NCBI GenBank assembly: GCA_902475855.1
Contig: CABSBF010000008.1
Span: 1-58,322 of the forward strand
Direction of reading: 5' to 3'
From: an uncultured Eubacteriales bacterium
Lineage (GTDB): Bacteria; Bacillota; Clostridia; Oscillospirales; Oscillospiraceae
Length of the DNA stretch: 58,322 bases
The notes below the pieces were generated by a model, which did not search any database, was not told the DNA's origin, and saw nothing but the letters and a program-made list of their open reading frames with translations. The first letter of the stretch is position 1, and the number at the start of each line of letters is the position of its first letter. The position numbers and the translations under genes were made by a program. This document shows positions 40,655 through 49,201 of the stretch, one piece after another.

Positions 40655-40888
40655 TCAGAACGCGAAGATCAGAAGCAGAGCAACGACCAGGGAGTAAATG
40701 CCGGTGGTTTCGGTGATGGCGCAGCCAAGAATCATGTTGGTACGCAGGGTATCTGCAACCTCGGGCTGACGAGCCATGCCCTCCAGAGCACAGCCGACGG
40801 CGTGACCTTCACCGATTGCCGGGCCGATAGCGCCGATGCCCATGCAAAGACCTGCGCCAATTGCGATCAAACCTTTTACGAGTTCCAT
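40655..40888 (-). CDS. atpE: ATP synthase c subunit with two-carboxylate ion site
   Basis: 77 residues, two helices, glycine-rich first helix. The loop RQPE is canonical. The ion-binding residues read Glu27 (GPAIGEG), Glu60 and Thr61 (AITETTGIYS). In the Na+-type c-ring of Ilyobacter the equivalents are Gln32, Glu65 and Ser66; here Gln is replaced by a second Glu, the two-carboxylate arrangement described for Fusobacterium. This favours Na+ coupling, but that is inference. AGGAGG lies 8 bases before the ATG. Confidence 0.95.
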   Translation of the reverse strand: MELVKGLIAIGAGLCMGIGAIGPAIGEGHAVGCALEGMARQPEVADTLRTNMILGCAITETTGIYSLVVALLLIFAF

Positions 40889-40929
40889 AATTAGTTCCTC
40901 CTGAAAATTATATATGAATTGAAATTTGC

Positions 40930-41694
40930 TTACGCGTTTTTCTTCTCCGCCGGAGGCGGGCAGGCCGCGCCGACGTAGACCATGGTCAGCATGCAGAACA
41001 CCAGTGCCTGAATGCAGCCGGAGAACAGATCAAAATAAATCGACAGGATTGCCGGAATACCAACCTGCAAAATAGGAATGCTGCGGATGATCTCATTGGG
41101 CACCCAACTCAGCACCGCGGAACTGGCCAGCGCCAGCGCCGCATAAATCAGGCTGGTCAGAACGCCGCCGCCGGCGACGTTGCCGAAATGACGGAAGGCC
41201 AGGGACATCGGCTGCGCGATCTCGCTGACGATGTTCATCGGCGTCATGACAACGATCGGCTCCGTGAAGCCCTTGAGCCAGCCGAGAATGCCGTTGCGCT
41301 TGATGGTGTTGTACCAGACAAGTCCCGTTGTGACCAGCGCCCACGACAGCGTTGTACTGAGGTCGGCAGTTGTACTCTTGAGGAAGCCGGTCATGCCGAT
41401 CAGCGAACCGCACACCGAGGACAGAAACAGCGCGCCGATATACGGCGCAAAGCCAACATTGTGCTCTCCCATGGTGGAGCTCACCATATTATAAAGCGCA
41501 CTCACACCCTTTTCCGTCACGCACTGCAGCTTGCCCGGACGCTTTTTCAGATTCCGCCCAAGCAGCCAGCTCGCGAGAATCAGCAGGATCATCACAACAA
41601 AGGCGGACACCGCCGTTTCCGTGATCGTCACGTCGAACAGTCCGAAGAACGAGAACTCAAACAGCGTGCTTGCGCCCTTTCCGACGTTTTCCAT
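40930..41694 (-). CDS. atpB: ATP synthase a subunit
   Basis: 254 residues, five to six membrane helices. SLAFRHFGNVAGGG has the essential stator Arg; WYNTIKRNGILGWLKGFTEP and the C-terminal VQALVF-like segment (GCIQALVFCMLTMVYVG) are family blocks. ATG at 41694 overlaps the atpI stop (TGATG) and has GAGGTGA upstream. Confidence 0.95.
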   Translation of the reverse strand: MENVGKGASTLFEFSFFGLFDVTITETAVSAFVVMILLILASWLLGRNLKKRPGKLQCVTEKGVSALYNMVSSTMGEHNVGFAPYIGALFLSSVCGSLIGMTGFLKSTTADLSTTLSWALVTTGLVWYNTIKRNGILGWLKGFTEPIVVMTPMNIVSEIAQPMSLAFRHFGNVAGGGVLTSLIYAALALASSAVLSWVPNEIIRSIPILQVGIPAILSIYFDLFSGCIQALVFCMLTMVYVGAACPPPAEKKNA

Positions 41695-42164
41695 CAAATT
41701 TCACCTCTGTTTTTGGTTTTTTTCTTTGTCAAAAGCGTCCCTGCAAACAGCGCAATACGCAGAAAACACAGCGGCAGCAGGGTTGCCAGCGGGTCAAATT
41801 GCCCGCTCTTCAGAGCGAACACCAGAACGACGATCAGCACAATCATGCGCAGCAGGAAGTTCCCGCGCGCGGCAAGCTGTCCCTTCGCCGCGGAACTGGC
41901 GCGCTCTGCAAGGATCAGGGAGAAAATCATCACCGCAAAATTCAGCAAAACAAGCCCCGTGCCGAGCACGGCGCTCCAGAGTATCTTCATGCTCCAACGC
42001 CCGATGGCGGCATAAACACCCAGCATTGCTCCGCTCAGCAGGAGCTCCGCCGGAAAGATCGGCCACATTTCTGCCATCGTGGTGCGGAATGTCTTTGCAG
42101 TTTTCGGAGAAAGCTCGGGAAAAAGCTCCGGCATTTCCTGTTCCTTATCCGGTTTTTCCGTCAT
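41694..42164 (-). CDS. atpI: ATP synthase subunit I (AtpI-like)
   Basis: 156 residues. A charged N-terminus (TEKPDKEQEMPELF) and four hydrophobic segments. Position between atpZ-like and atpB and its size identify it as the assembly helper thought to aid c-ring formation. ATG at 42164 is chosen for AAGGAGG 8 bases upstream; it starts 20 bases inside the preceding gene. Confidence 0.8.
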   Translation of the reverse strand: MTEKPDKEQEMPELFPELSPKTAKTFRTTMAEMWPIFPAELLLSGAMLGVYAAIGRWSMKILWSAVLGTGLVLLNFAVMIFSLILAERASSAAKGQLAARGNFLLRMIVLIVVLVFALKSGQFDPLATLLPLCFLRIALFAGTLLTKKKTKNRGEI

Positions 42165-42414
42165 GCGGCGTTCCTCCTTTGGTATCGGTGGGGTCAAAGC
42201 ACTTGGATGTCTTCAGAATATAGCGGAACATACTGTAAACGCCGGTCACAACGCCGAGGAGGATCCCCACGATCATCGCCCAGCGGCCGGCGCCCCAGCG
42301 GTGCACCGCCAACCACCCCAGCAAAACAAACAGCCCGCCGGGGCAGAGCAGGCAAAATCCGGCCTGTAGTACATAGTTTACCGCATAAGCAATGTGAAAT
42401 ACCTTCTTAGGCAT
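42145..42414 (-). CDS. atpZ: AtpZ/AtpI-family small membrane protein
   Basis: 89 residues with two membrane helices (VNYVLQAGFCLLCPGGLFVLLGWLAV, AMIVGILLGVVTGVYSMFRYI). First gene of the ATP synthase operon. AtpZ/AtpI-type proteins are proposed to form a Mg2+/Ca2+ channel or to assist assembly. ATG at 42414 has GGAG 6 bases upstream. Confidence 0.8.
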   Translation of the reverse strand: MPKKVFHIAYAVNYVLQAGFCLLCPGGLFVLLGWLAVHRWGAGRWAMIVGILLGVVTGVYSMFRYILKTSKCFDPTDTKGGTPHDGKTG

Positions 42415-42463
42415 TTGACTCTCCAATCTGAATCCAGAATCCAAACACTTCCCTTATTGCGAT

Positions 42464-42492
42464 ATCATACCGCAAAATGCAAATAAATGCAA
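42464..42492 (-). promoter_or_regulatory. promoter of the atp operon
   Basis: Minus strand TTGCAT (42492-42487), 17-base spacer, TATGAT (42469-42464), 50 bases before the first ATG. Confidence 0.7.
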
Positions 42493-42741
42493 CTCTCTTT
42501 CCTGAATTTGTTTATTTTTACAGTTCTGTCCTTGTGTGATCCATGATATTGCAGTTTTCACTTCACCGCAACGGGCATTTGCAAGTTCCTGCCTGTTTTT
42601 TAGACACTTTGTGCAAAATGTTTGAGATTGTCATTTACACGACTTCAATAAGCAAGTTTTCCCCGTCTGCCCGCAGGACGGCTTGCAGTAACTGTAAAAA
42701 TATATCAATGATCATTTGTAGGGATTTGCACGCCGCCGGCA
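42493..42741. other. intergenic stretch between divergent operons
   Basis: No gene seen. It contains a short CCGTC/GACGG hairpin near 42664-42682 without a T-run, and is AT-rich. Promoters of the atp and AbrB operons bound it. Confidence 0.4.
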
Positions 42742-42770
42742 TTGACAAGCGACGCCGTTCCTGCTACAAT
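42742..42770 (+). promoter_or_regulatory. promoter of the AbrB-PLP lyase-DMT operon
   Basis: TTGACA, 17-base spacer, TACAAT; 41 bases before the ATG. Confidence 0.85.
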
Positions 42771-42811
42771 ACTCATCGCACAAATATGAAAAGTATGAAA
42801 AGGAGGCTGCC

Positions 42812-43051
42812 ATGGCAGGGGGAAAGCACTTGCTCGGCATGACGCACGGACGCCATGTTTTCGGCACCGCAAAGGTCGGCGAGCGCGGCCAGATCGTCAT
42901 TCCAAAAGACGCACGGGCACTGTTCGGAATACAGCCCGGCGACACGCTGCTCATTCTCGGTGATGAAAAAAGCGGGATTATTGTGACGCGGCCGGAGGTC
43001 GTCAGTGACATGGCGCGCCGCGTATTTCAGGAGATGGAGGAAGAAATATGA
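42812..43051 (+). CDS. AbrB/MazE/SpoVT-family transcriptional regulator
   Basis: 79 residues. The swapped-hairpin DNA-binding domain reads FGTAKVGERGQIVIPKDARALFGIQPGDTLLILGDEKSGIIV, preceded by 15 extra residues with two His (KHLLGMTHGRHV). AAGGAGG lies 5 bases upstream. Its stop overlaps the next start (ATGA), so it probably autoregulates the operon. It is not paired with a PIN toxin, so it is not a toxin-antitoxin module. Confidence 0.9.
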   Translation: MAGGKHLLGMTHGRHVFGTAKVGERGQIVIPKDARALFGIQPGDTLLILGDEKSGIIVTRPEVVSDMARRVFQEMEEEI

Positions 43052-44337
43052 AGGATCTGTATATGCAGCTCGGCGTTTCACCGGCTGTCTATGCCTACGG
43101 AGAGAGCGTCCTGGAGGGCCTGCAGGGGCGCTTCGCTGCGGTAGATGCCGTGGCGGAATACAATCAGGCCAAGGTTATTGCAGCCATGCAGAAAAACCGC
43201 GTCGGCGCGTCCTGCTTTGCCGCTACGACCGGCTACGGCTATGACGATGTCGGCCGCGACAATCTGGAGAAAGTCTATGCCGACACCTTCCACACGGAAG
43301 CCGCTCTCGTGCGCCCGCAGATCACCTGCGGCACACACGCGCTGACCGTCGCATTGTCTGCCAATCTGCTGCCCGGAGACGAGCTGCTCTCCCCTGTCGG
43401 CGCTCCCTACGATACGCTGGAGGAGGTCATCGGCATTCGCCCCTCGACCTGCTCCCTGAAGGAATACGGCGTGAGCTACCGCCAGGCAGACCTCACCCCG
43501 GAGGGTGCCTTCGACTATGACGCCATTCGCGCCGCCGTCAACGAGCGCACCAAGCTCGCGACCATCCAGCGCAGCAAGGGCTATGCCACCCGCCCGACCT
43601 TCTCGGTCAAGCAGATCGGCGAACTGATTGCCTTTTTGAAGTCCATCAAGCCGGACATTATCTGCATGGTTGACAACTGCTACGGCGAGTTTGTCGAGAC
43701 GATTGAACCGAGCGACGTCGGCGCTGATCTGGTTGTCGGCAGCCTGATCAAGAATCCCGGCGGCGGCCTCGCCCCCATCGGCGGGTACATCTGCGGCAAG
43801 GAGGAATACGTTCGCCGCTGCGCCTTCCGTCTCTCCGCGCCCGGCCTCGGCCAGGAAGTTGGCGCAAACCTTGGTCTGATGCCCGCTTTCTATCAGGGCT
43901 TTTTCCTCGCGCCGACGGTCGTCGCATCCGCGCTCAAAGGTGCAATCTTCGCAGCAAACCTCTACGAGCGCATGGGCTTCCGTGTCGTACCGGACGGCAG
44001 TGAAAGCCGTCACGACATCATTCAGGCCGTGGAGCTCGGATCCCGCGAGGGCATGATTGCCTTCTGCAAAGGCATCCAGTCTGCCGCCCCGGTAGACAGC
44101 TATGCCGACCCCGTGCCCTGGGCAATGCCCGGCTATGAGGATGAAGTCATCATGGCTGCCGGCGCCTTTGTGCAGGGCTCGTCCATCGAACTGTCTGCCG
44201 ACGGCCCCATCCGTCCCCCCTATGCCGTCTATTTTCAGGGCGGCCTGACTTGGTATCATGCAAAGCTCGGTATTCTTCTTTCCGTACAGAAGCTCGTGGA
44301 AGCCGGTCTTGCAAAACTTCCGGAGGTAGTAAAATGA
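43048..44337 (+). CDS. methionine gamma-lyase-family PLP enzyme (aluminium-resistance type)
   Basis: 429 residues. Cys/Met-metabolism fold-type I PLP enzyme of the small family once called aluminium resistance proteins: TTGYGYDDVGRDNLE, ITCGTHALTVALSANLLPGDEL, VDNCYGEF and VVGSLIKNPGGGLAP with PLP-binding Lys235. The substrate is uncertain (a sulfur amino acid or a related beta/gamma-elimination substrate). It sits between an AbrB regulator and a transporter, with ATGA overlaps on both sides. Confidence 0.92.
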   Translation: MKDLYMQLGVSPAVYAYGESVLEGLQGRFAAVDAVAEYNQAKVIAAMQKNRVGASCFAATTGYGYDDVGRDNLEKVYADTFHTEAALVRPQITCGTHALTVALSANLLPGDELLSPVGAPYDTLEEVIGIRPSTCSLKEYGVSYRQADLTPEGAFDYDAIRAAVNERTKLATIQRSKGYATRPTFSVKQIGELIAFLKSIKPDIICMVDNCYGEFVETIEPSDVGADLVVGSLIKNPGGGLAPIGGYICGKEEYVRRCAFRLSAPGLGQEVGANLGLMPAFYQGFFLAPTVVASALKGAIFAANLYERMGFRVVPDGSESRHDIIQAVELGSREGMIAFCKGIQSAAPVDSYADPVPWAMPGYEDEVIMAAGAFVQGSSIELSADGPIRPPYAVYFQGGLTWYHAKLGILLSVQKLVEAGLAKLPEVVK

Positions 44338-45254
44338 ATTGGTTCTGGTTTGCACTGACCGCCCTTCTTTTCTGGAGCGGTTCGGATATTTTTTCCAAAA
44401 TCGGCTGCTGTGGTCAGGAGGACCGCGCGGCGCATCTGAAGATGGTCACAGCCGTCGGCATTGTGATGGGCCTGCATGCTGCCTACATGATCTTTTTCCG
44501 CAATGTTGCTATTTCGTGGGACGTCATCTGGACTTACCTGCCTGTGTCGCTGCTGTACATCATTTCCATGGCGCTTGGCTATGTCGGCCTGCGCTATATC
44601 GAGCTTTCGATCTCTTCACCCATCTGCAACTCCTCCGGCGCGCTGGTTGCCGTGCTGTGCCTGCTGACAGGCGGCCTGTCCGCGCTGGATGGCGCGAATC
44701 CTGTGCTGGTCATCGGCGCAATTGCGATGGTCTGCACCGGTGTAATTGGCCTCGGCATCGTTGAGGCGCGGGAGGATGACGAGCTGCGCGCGCGCCGTCA
44801 GGAGCACGCCAACCGCAAGTATGCCAAAAGCTGGCTGGCTATCTGTCTGCCGATCGCCTATTGCCTTCTGGATGCTGCCGGTACCTTTGCTGACTCTCTT
44901 GTGCTGGAAACGCTGAATGAGGACTCCGCAAACGTAGCCTATGAGCTGACCTTCCTGGCCGCCGGTCTGGGCTGCCTGGCCTATCTGCTGATCCGCCGCA
45001 AAAAGTTCACGTTCAAGTTGGAGCTGCCAAAATACGTCGGCGCCGCCTGCGAAACGGTGGGGCAGCTCTTCTACATCTACGCACTGGCGGACGAGGAACA
45101 TGTTATGATGTCCGCGCCCATCATTTCGGCCTACTGCGTGCTTTCAGCCGTCTGGGGACGCATTTTCCTGCGTGAGAAGCTGTCGTGGAAACACTATCTG
45201 ATGATTGCGCTGGTCGTTGTCGGCATCGTCCTGCTGGGCATTTACGACATTTAA
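44334..45254 (+). CDS. EamA/DMT-superfamily transporter
   Basis: 306 residues, ten membrane helices in two repeats, with a charged central loop (EAREDDELRARRQEHANRKYAK). The C-terminal half has ISAYCVLSAVWGRIFLREKLSWKHY, the usual EamA ending. Co-translated with the PLP enzyme, it may export or import that enzyme's substrate or product. ATG at 44334 overlaps the previous stop. Confidence 0.9.
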   Translation: MNWFWFALTALLFWSGSDIFSKIGCCGQEDRAAHLKMVTAVGIVMGLHAAYMIFFRNVAISWDVIWTYLPVSLLYIISMALGYVGLRYIELSISSPICNSSGALVAVLCLLTGGLSALDGANPVLVIGAIAMVCTGVIGLGIVEAREDDELRARRQEHANRKYAKSWLAICLPIAYCLLDAAGTFADSLVLETLNEDSANVAYELTFLAAGLGCLAYLLIRRKKFTFKLELPKYVGAACETVGQLFYIYALADEEHVMMSAPIISAYCVLSAVWGRIFLREKLSWKHYLMIALVVVGIVLLGIYDI

Positions 45255-45329
45255 TCGATAAGCAAAAGCATTAAATTCACCGCGTTTATGGACGGCAGGA
45301 GGCCAAATTGCAACCAAATAACCGAGCAA

Positions 45330-45404
45330 AAGGGACGCTATCAGGCTGGTAGCGTCCCTTCCTGCATATTGTCAACCGCAGTTTGAAAAGAACTGCGGTT
45401 TTTT
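45330..45404 (+). terminator. two tandem terminators after the DMT transporter
   Basis: First stem AAGGGACGCTA/TAGCGTCCCTT (45330-45360). Second stem AACCGCAGTT/AACTGCGGTT (45374-45400) followed by TTTT; the second is the typical one. Confidence 0.8.
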
Positions 45405-45700
45405 GCTCAAAAACCAAGTGGTAACGTGGAGCGTTGGGTGTGAAAAGCCCTCGCAATACAGGGCCCAACTAACTCTTTCTATTCGCTCCCTCTCTATTGT
45501 TATTCTCCGTTTTCCAGTATATAATTGTCATGAAAACGGCGTTTCACAGCAGAATATATGTCGTATATGGAAACGACGGCAAACTGGGACGTTTTCAAAA
45601 GGCAGGCGCAGAGAAGCCTATTGACAAGAGAAGATGAGGAAAACCGACGAGAATCACCCGCCGAAAACACATGATGAGCGCCAACTCTACGATCCATAGA
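45405..45700 (+). other. low-GC intergenic region with possible gene remnants
   Basis: Short frames of protein-like composition without ribosome sites: one at about 45530-45637 (MKTAFHSRIYVVYGNDGKL...KRR) and, in another frame, a tail ending KTDENHPPKTHDERQLYDP before TAG near 45700. They look like fragments of one or two decayed genes. Composition matches the following low-GC regulator gene rather than the neighbours. Confidence 0.35.
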
Positions 45701-45729
45701 TTGTATTCTCACAGACGGTTAGCTAAAAT
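45701..45729 (+). promoter_or_regulatory. promoter of the low-GC HTH regulator
   Basis: TTGTAT, 17-base spacer, TAAAAT. Confidence 0.5.
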
Positions 45730-45752
45730 GAAATCAGCAGGAGGCAGAAAAT

Positions 45753-46607
45753 ATGGATACAAACGCAACAGGCCGCTTTATAGCTGAGCTTCGAAAGCAA
45801 AAGGGATACACACAAAAGGAATTAGCCGAAAAACTCATGGTAACAGATAAAGCAATTTCTCGATGGGAAACAGGAAAAGGACTTCCCGATACTTCGCTTT
45901 TAAAACCCCTTGGGGATGCTTTAGGTGTTTCCGTCAGTGAATTGCTGTCCGGCAGAATTATTGAGGAGGCAGATATGAAAGATCAGACAGACAAAATCAT
46001 CTTAGAGTCGTTGAATTATTCAAAGCGTATGCTTGTAAGTACGATAAGCGTAATCCTATTTTTGATCGGTATTGCTTTGATAATTTCACCGCTATTCTTG
46101 GCAAGTCAAAGTTATATCTGGATATTGGGTCTTGCCTTTGCAGCAATAGCAATCCTCTGCACCTACATAAGAAAGAAGGGAAATTCAATGAAAGTGACAA
46201 ATAAATCGTATTATTCGGCCGCAATCGCATTACAAGGTGCAGCGTTAATTTTGGAAATATTGCCGATTGGTGCAGTCATGGTTTTTGCGACAAGTCCCAC
46301 CGAACGCACCATCGAAATATGTTCGTATTTCAGCCTGCTGCCTGTTGGTCATGCAAATGTCACTCCCATGTTGACAGGAATTCTGACAGTTGCAATCATC
46401 TTGATGGGCATAATTGTTTTGTTTAAGTTTGACAAAGCCGCCAAAATCAAAAAAGCCGCATTCATTTGCAGTATCCTTTCTTTGCTGTTTTCAATCGTTC
46501 CGTTGATCCTGTTCGGTATCGTTGGTATGACAGCAGCAAGTTATGCAGTTTCCGGAGCAATCCTGTTGTCAATCTGTCTGCAAGCGGTGGCAAATCGTCA
46601 AGAATAG
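45753..46607 (+). CDS. XRE-family HTH regulator with membrane helices
   Basis: 284 residues. Residues 8-66 are an XRE helix-turn-helix (FIAELRKQKGYTQKELAEKLMVTDKAISRWETGKGLPD). A linker (about 70-90) and about seven hydrophobic segments follow, with no extracytoplasmic domain. The base composition (about 42% GC by eye) and AT-rich codons differ sharply from neighbours, suggesting recent transfer. It resembles regulators that sit in the membrane and control neighbouring transport genes, but no partner is adjacent. GGAGG precedes the ATG. Confidence 0.85.
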   Translation: MDTNATGRFIAELRKQKGYTQKELAEKLMVTDKAISRWETGKGLPDTSLLKPLGDALGVSVSELLSGRIIEEADMKDQTDKIILESLNYSKRMLVSTISVILFLIGIALIISPLFLASQSYIWILGLAFAAIAILCTYIRKKGNSMKVTNKSYYSAAIALQGAALILEILPIGAVMVFATSPTERTIEICSYFSLLPVGHANVTPMLTGILTVAIILMGIIVLFKFDKAAKIKKAAFICSILSLLFSIVPLILFGIVGMTAASYAVSGAILLSICLQAVANRQE

Positions 46608-46676
46608 TTCTGATCAATTCTCTGCATCAAGCTTGAAAAAGCAAGCCGGACGAAAAGCTGAACATCATAAATAGGC

Positions 46677-46710
46677 AGCGGCTTTGCAAAAGCAAGGCCG
46701 CCGCTTTGTT
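46677..46710 (+). terminator. possible terminator after the HTH regulator
   Basis: Imperfect stem AGCGGC-TTTGC with GCAAG-GCCGCCGCT followed by TTTGTT. Confidence 0.35.
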
Positions 46711-46768
46711 GCTAAGGTGTAATTTTGCAAGAGTTTTCAGAATTTGCTGCCGAAAGCAGGCTTTTCCC

Positions 46769-47737
46769 TTACGCCGTATACAGCCGCCGGATCTCCGTTC
46801 CCTGATAATAGTGCAGCAGGATTTCCTCAAAGCTCTCCCCTTCCTGTGCCAGCGCATCGGCGCCGTACTGACTCAGGCCCACACGGTGGCCATAGCCGCT
46901 GGTCGTGACCGTCACGCTGTCCTCTGCGGCAGAGAAAGACATGACTGTCGAACGCAGGGAAAGCCGGCTCCGCAGCTCCGTTCCGCAGATTGTAATCCCG
47001 CCAATCCGGATGCTCTCCAGGCCGCCGCCTGCGGTGCGTTTTTCCTCTCCGAACCATTCGGTGGGGTTTCCCGATAAATCCGCTTCGGGATGCGCAAGCC
47101 TTTCCGCAAATTCTGCCGCGCTGAATGTCACGCTTTCCTCATATCTCTCCTCATGCTCCGGGCTTTCCACTGCCTGCAAATAGGGCACGTCACTGCCCCA
47201 GACCGCAGCAGCCGCTTCCGTCATTCCCGCTGCGCAAGAGAAGAAGGTCGCGTCGATCAGTTCACCGCCATAGGTCACAACCAGCCCATCCGTATCTGAC
47301 ACGGCGCTCTCCGCCCGTGCAAGCGCCTCCGTCCCAGCAAATTCCTGCGTAGGCGTCCACGCCTGACAGCAGGCAAAGCTCCCGCAGATATCTGCGCCGG
47401 TGTGCTTTCCCGCCGCCATCTTTCGCAGTGCGTAAGTGCGCGAAGCAACCGCCTGCGCTTTCAACGCTTCCGGCGCGAAATCCGTCGGCATCTCCGCCAG
47501 CACCACCCCGGTCAGATAGTCATGCAGCGACAGTTCCTCCATACCGTCTGCCGTTTCAATGCGCAGCAGAAGTCCGCCGTCGAAAGACACCTGTGGAGTA
47601 TCCGTGGATTTTGTGGTCTCCGTCTGCATAGCTGCCTGCTGCGTTTTCGGCACATTTCCTGCCTCAGGCAGCAGTAAAAATGGCAGAATAAATGCCACCA
47701 GCACAACAAAAATCACCAAAATTGCTTTTCCTTTCAT
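46769..47737 (-). CDS. spoIID: SpoIID/LytB-domain protein (stage II sporulation protein D-like)
   Basis: 322 residues. N-terminal membrane anchor (ILVIFVVLVAFILPFLLL), then the SpoIID lytic transglycosylase domain: HDYLTGVVLAEMPTDFAPEALKAQAVASRTYAL with the catalytic Glu in AEMP, FFSCAAGMTEAAAAVWG and the C-terminal SGYGHRVGLSQYGADALA. SpoIID cleaves denuded glycan strands at the septum during engulfment. ATG at 47737 (AGGAG 5 bases upstream) gives the normal length. Its presence supports a sporulating ancestry. Confidence 0.92.
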   Translation of the reverse strand: MKGKAILVIFVVLVAFILPFLLLPEAGNVPKTQQAAMQTETTKSTDTPQVSFDGGLLLRIETADGMEELSLHDYLTGVVLAEMPTDFAPEALKAQAVASRTYALRKMAAGKHTGADICGSFACCQAWTPTQEFAGTEALARAESAVSDTDGLVVTYGGELIDATFFSCAAGMTEAAAAVWGSDVPYLQAVESPEHEERYEESVTFSAAEFAERLAHPEADLSGNPTEWFGEEKRTAGGGLESIRIGGITICGTELRSRLSLRSTVMSFSAAEDSVTVTTSGYGHRVGLSQYGADALAQEGESFEEILLHYYQGTEIRRLYTA

Positions 47738-47766
47738 AACTTCTCCTTTCTGCGGCGCGTTTTGCA

Positions 47767-47795
47767 TTGACGCGGCGCTCTTTATTTGATAAAAT
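47767..47795 (+). promoter_or_regulatory. promoter of the citrate synthase gene
   Basis: TTGACG, 17-base spacer, TAAAAT; 28 bases before the ATG. Confidence 0.65.
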
Positions 47796-47823
47796 AGATA
47801 AAATCTTTTGTGAGGTGATCTGT

Positions 47824-49191
47824 ATGGCCAACCCTGAAAGCACGTCCACACGTCAGGAATTCATTCGTAGTCTATGCGCCGATTACAAAATCCATAACTC
47901 TCTGATTCATGAGGCGCGAGAAAACAGCAATATCAAACGCGGTCTGAGAAATGACGACGGCACGGGCGTCATGGTCGGCTGCACCAAGGTAGGCAACGTC
48001 CTAGGCTATGCCGTTGTCGACGGCGACCGCGTCCCCATGGACGGCCGCCTGATCTACCGCGGCTATGATCTGACCGACCTTGTCGATGCCTACATCCGGG
48101 AGGAGCGCTTCGGTTTCTCTGAGGTTGCCTATCTTCTTCTTTTGGGCAAGCTTCCCACACGCGAGCAGTATGAGATGTTCACCTCTGTTCTGCATTCCTA
48201 CACCGCGCTGCCGCAGAATTTCACGGAGGACATGATTCTCAAAAATCCCAGCCACGATGTTATGAATAAGCTGGGGCGCTCTGTGCTGGCGCTCTATTCC
48301 TGCGACCCCGACCCGGACAGCCTGACGGTAGAAAACATGATGCGCCAATCCATCGAGCTTGTCGCGCGATTCCCTGTCATCGTCGCGCACGCCTACGTCG
48401 TCAAGCGCCACTATTTTGATAACGACAGTCTGTACCTGCATCGTCCCGAGCCAGGGCTTTCCATTGCAGAGAATTTTCTGCGTATGATTCGGCCAAACAA
48501 GCAGTTTACACACGAAGAGGCCAGAGTGCTCGACCTGTGCCTGGTCTGCCACGCCGAGCACGGCGGCGGCAACAACTCCACCTTCTCCTGCCGCTCCGTT
48601 TCCTCCACCGGAACGGATACCTATTCTGCCATTGCGGCAGCCGTCGGCTCGCTGAAGGGCCCAAAGCACGGCGGTGCAAACCGGCAGGTGCTCCAGCAGT
48701 TTGAAGAATTCAAGCAGAACGTGAAAGACTGGAAAGATGACGAAGAGGTAGCCGCCTTTGTCCGCAGAGTTTTAAACAAGGAGGCCGGCGACGGCTCCGG
48801 CCTGATCTACGGCATGGGGCACGCAGTCTATACGCTCTCCGACCCGCGCACGCTGATTCTGCGAAAAAGTGCGCGCACTCTGGCGCGCCAAAAAAACATG
48901 CTCGACGAGCTGGAGCTGATGGAGGCCATCGAACGCGTCACGCCGGATGTATTCTCCGAAATTACGGGCAGTGAAAAGGTGATGTGCGCCAACGTGGATA
49001 TGTATTCCGGCCTGATCTACCGCATGTTGGGCATCTCTCCGGATCTCTTTACTCCCCTGTTCGCCGTGGCCAGAATTACCGGTTGGTGCGCACACCGCAT
49101 GGAAGAAGTGCTGACCGGCGGGCGCATTTACCGTCCGGCCTACAAATCGCTGATTCGTCACAAGGATTATGTCCCGATTGACGAGCGGTAA
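47824..49191 (+). CDS. citrate synthase
   Basis: 455 residues, the large Clostridia-type enzyme. Condenses oxaloacetate and acetyl-CoA to citrate. Active-site His lie in CHAEHGGGNNSTF and LIYGMGHAVY; GPKHGGANR is the family block and CANVDMYSGLIY carries the catalytic Asp. ATG at 47824 has GAGGTGA 6 bases upstream; a 2-methylcitrate activity cannot be excluded. Probably feeds glutamate biosynthesis in an anaerobe. The next gene begins 10 bases later. Confidence 0.95.
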   Translation: MANPESTSTRQEFIRSLCADYKIHNSLIHEARENSNIKRGLRNDDGTGVMVGCTKVGNVLGYAVVDGDRVPMDGRLIYRGYDLTDLVDAYIREERFGFSEVAYLLLLGKLPTREQYEMFTSVLHSYTALPQNFTEDMILKNPSHDVMNKLGRSVLALYSCDPDPDSLTVENMMRQSIELVARFPVIVAHAYVVKRHYFDNDSLYLHRPEPGLSIAENFLRMIRPNKQFTHEEARVLDLCLVCHAEHGGGNNSTFSCRSVSSTGTDTYSAIAAAVGSLKGPKHGGANRQVLQQFEEFKQNVKDWKDDEEVAAFVRRVLNKEAGDGSGLIYGMGHAVYTLSDPRTLILRKSARTLARQKNMLDELELMEAIERVTPDVFSEITGSEKVMCANVDMYSGLIYRMLGISPDLFTPLFAVARITGWCAHRMEEVLTGGRIYRPAYKSLIRHKDYVPIDER

Positions 49192-49201
49192 ACCCGCTCC
49201 A

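Noticed and set aside
42812..43051. AbrB-like gene as a MazE-type antitoxin
   Set aside because: The next gene is a PLP enzyme, not a MazF, PIN or similar toxin.
45753..46607. The idea that the HTH/membrane gene is part of a toxin-antitoxin or restriction system
   Set aside because: No partner gene lies on either side; only gene fragments and spoIID.
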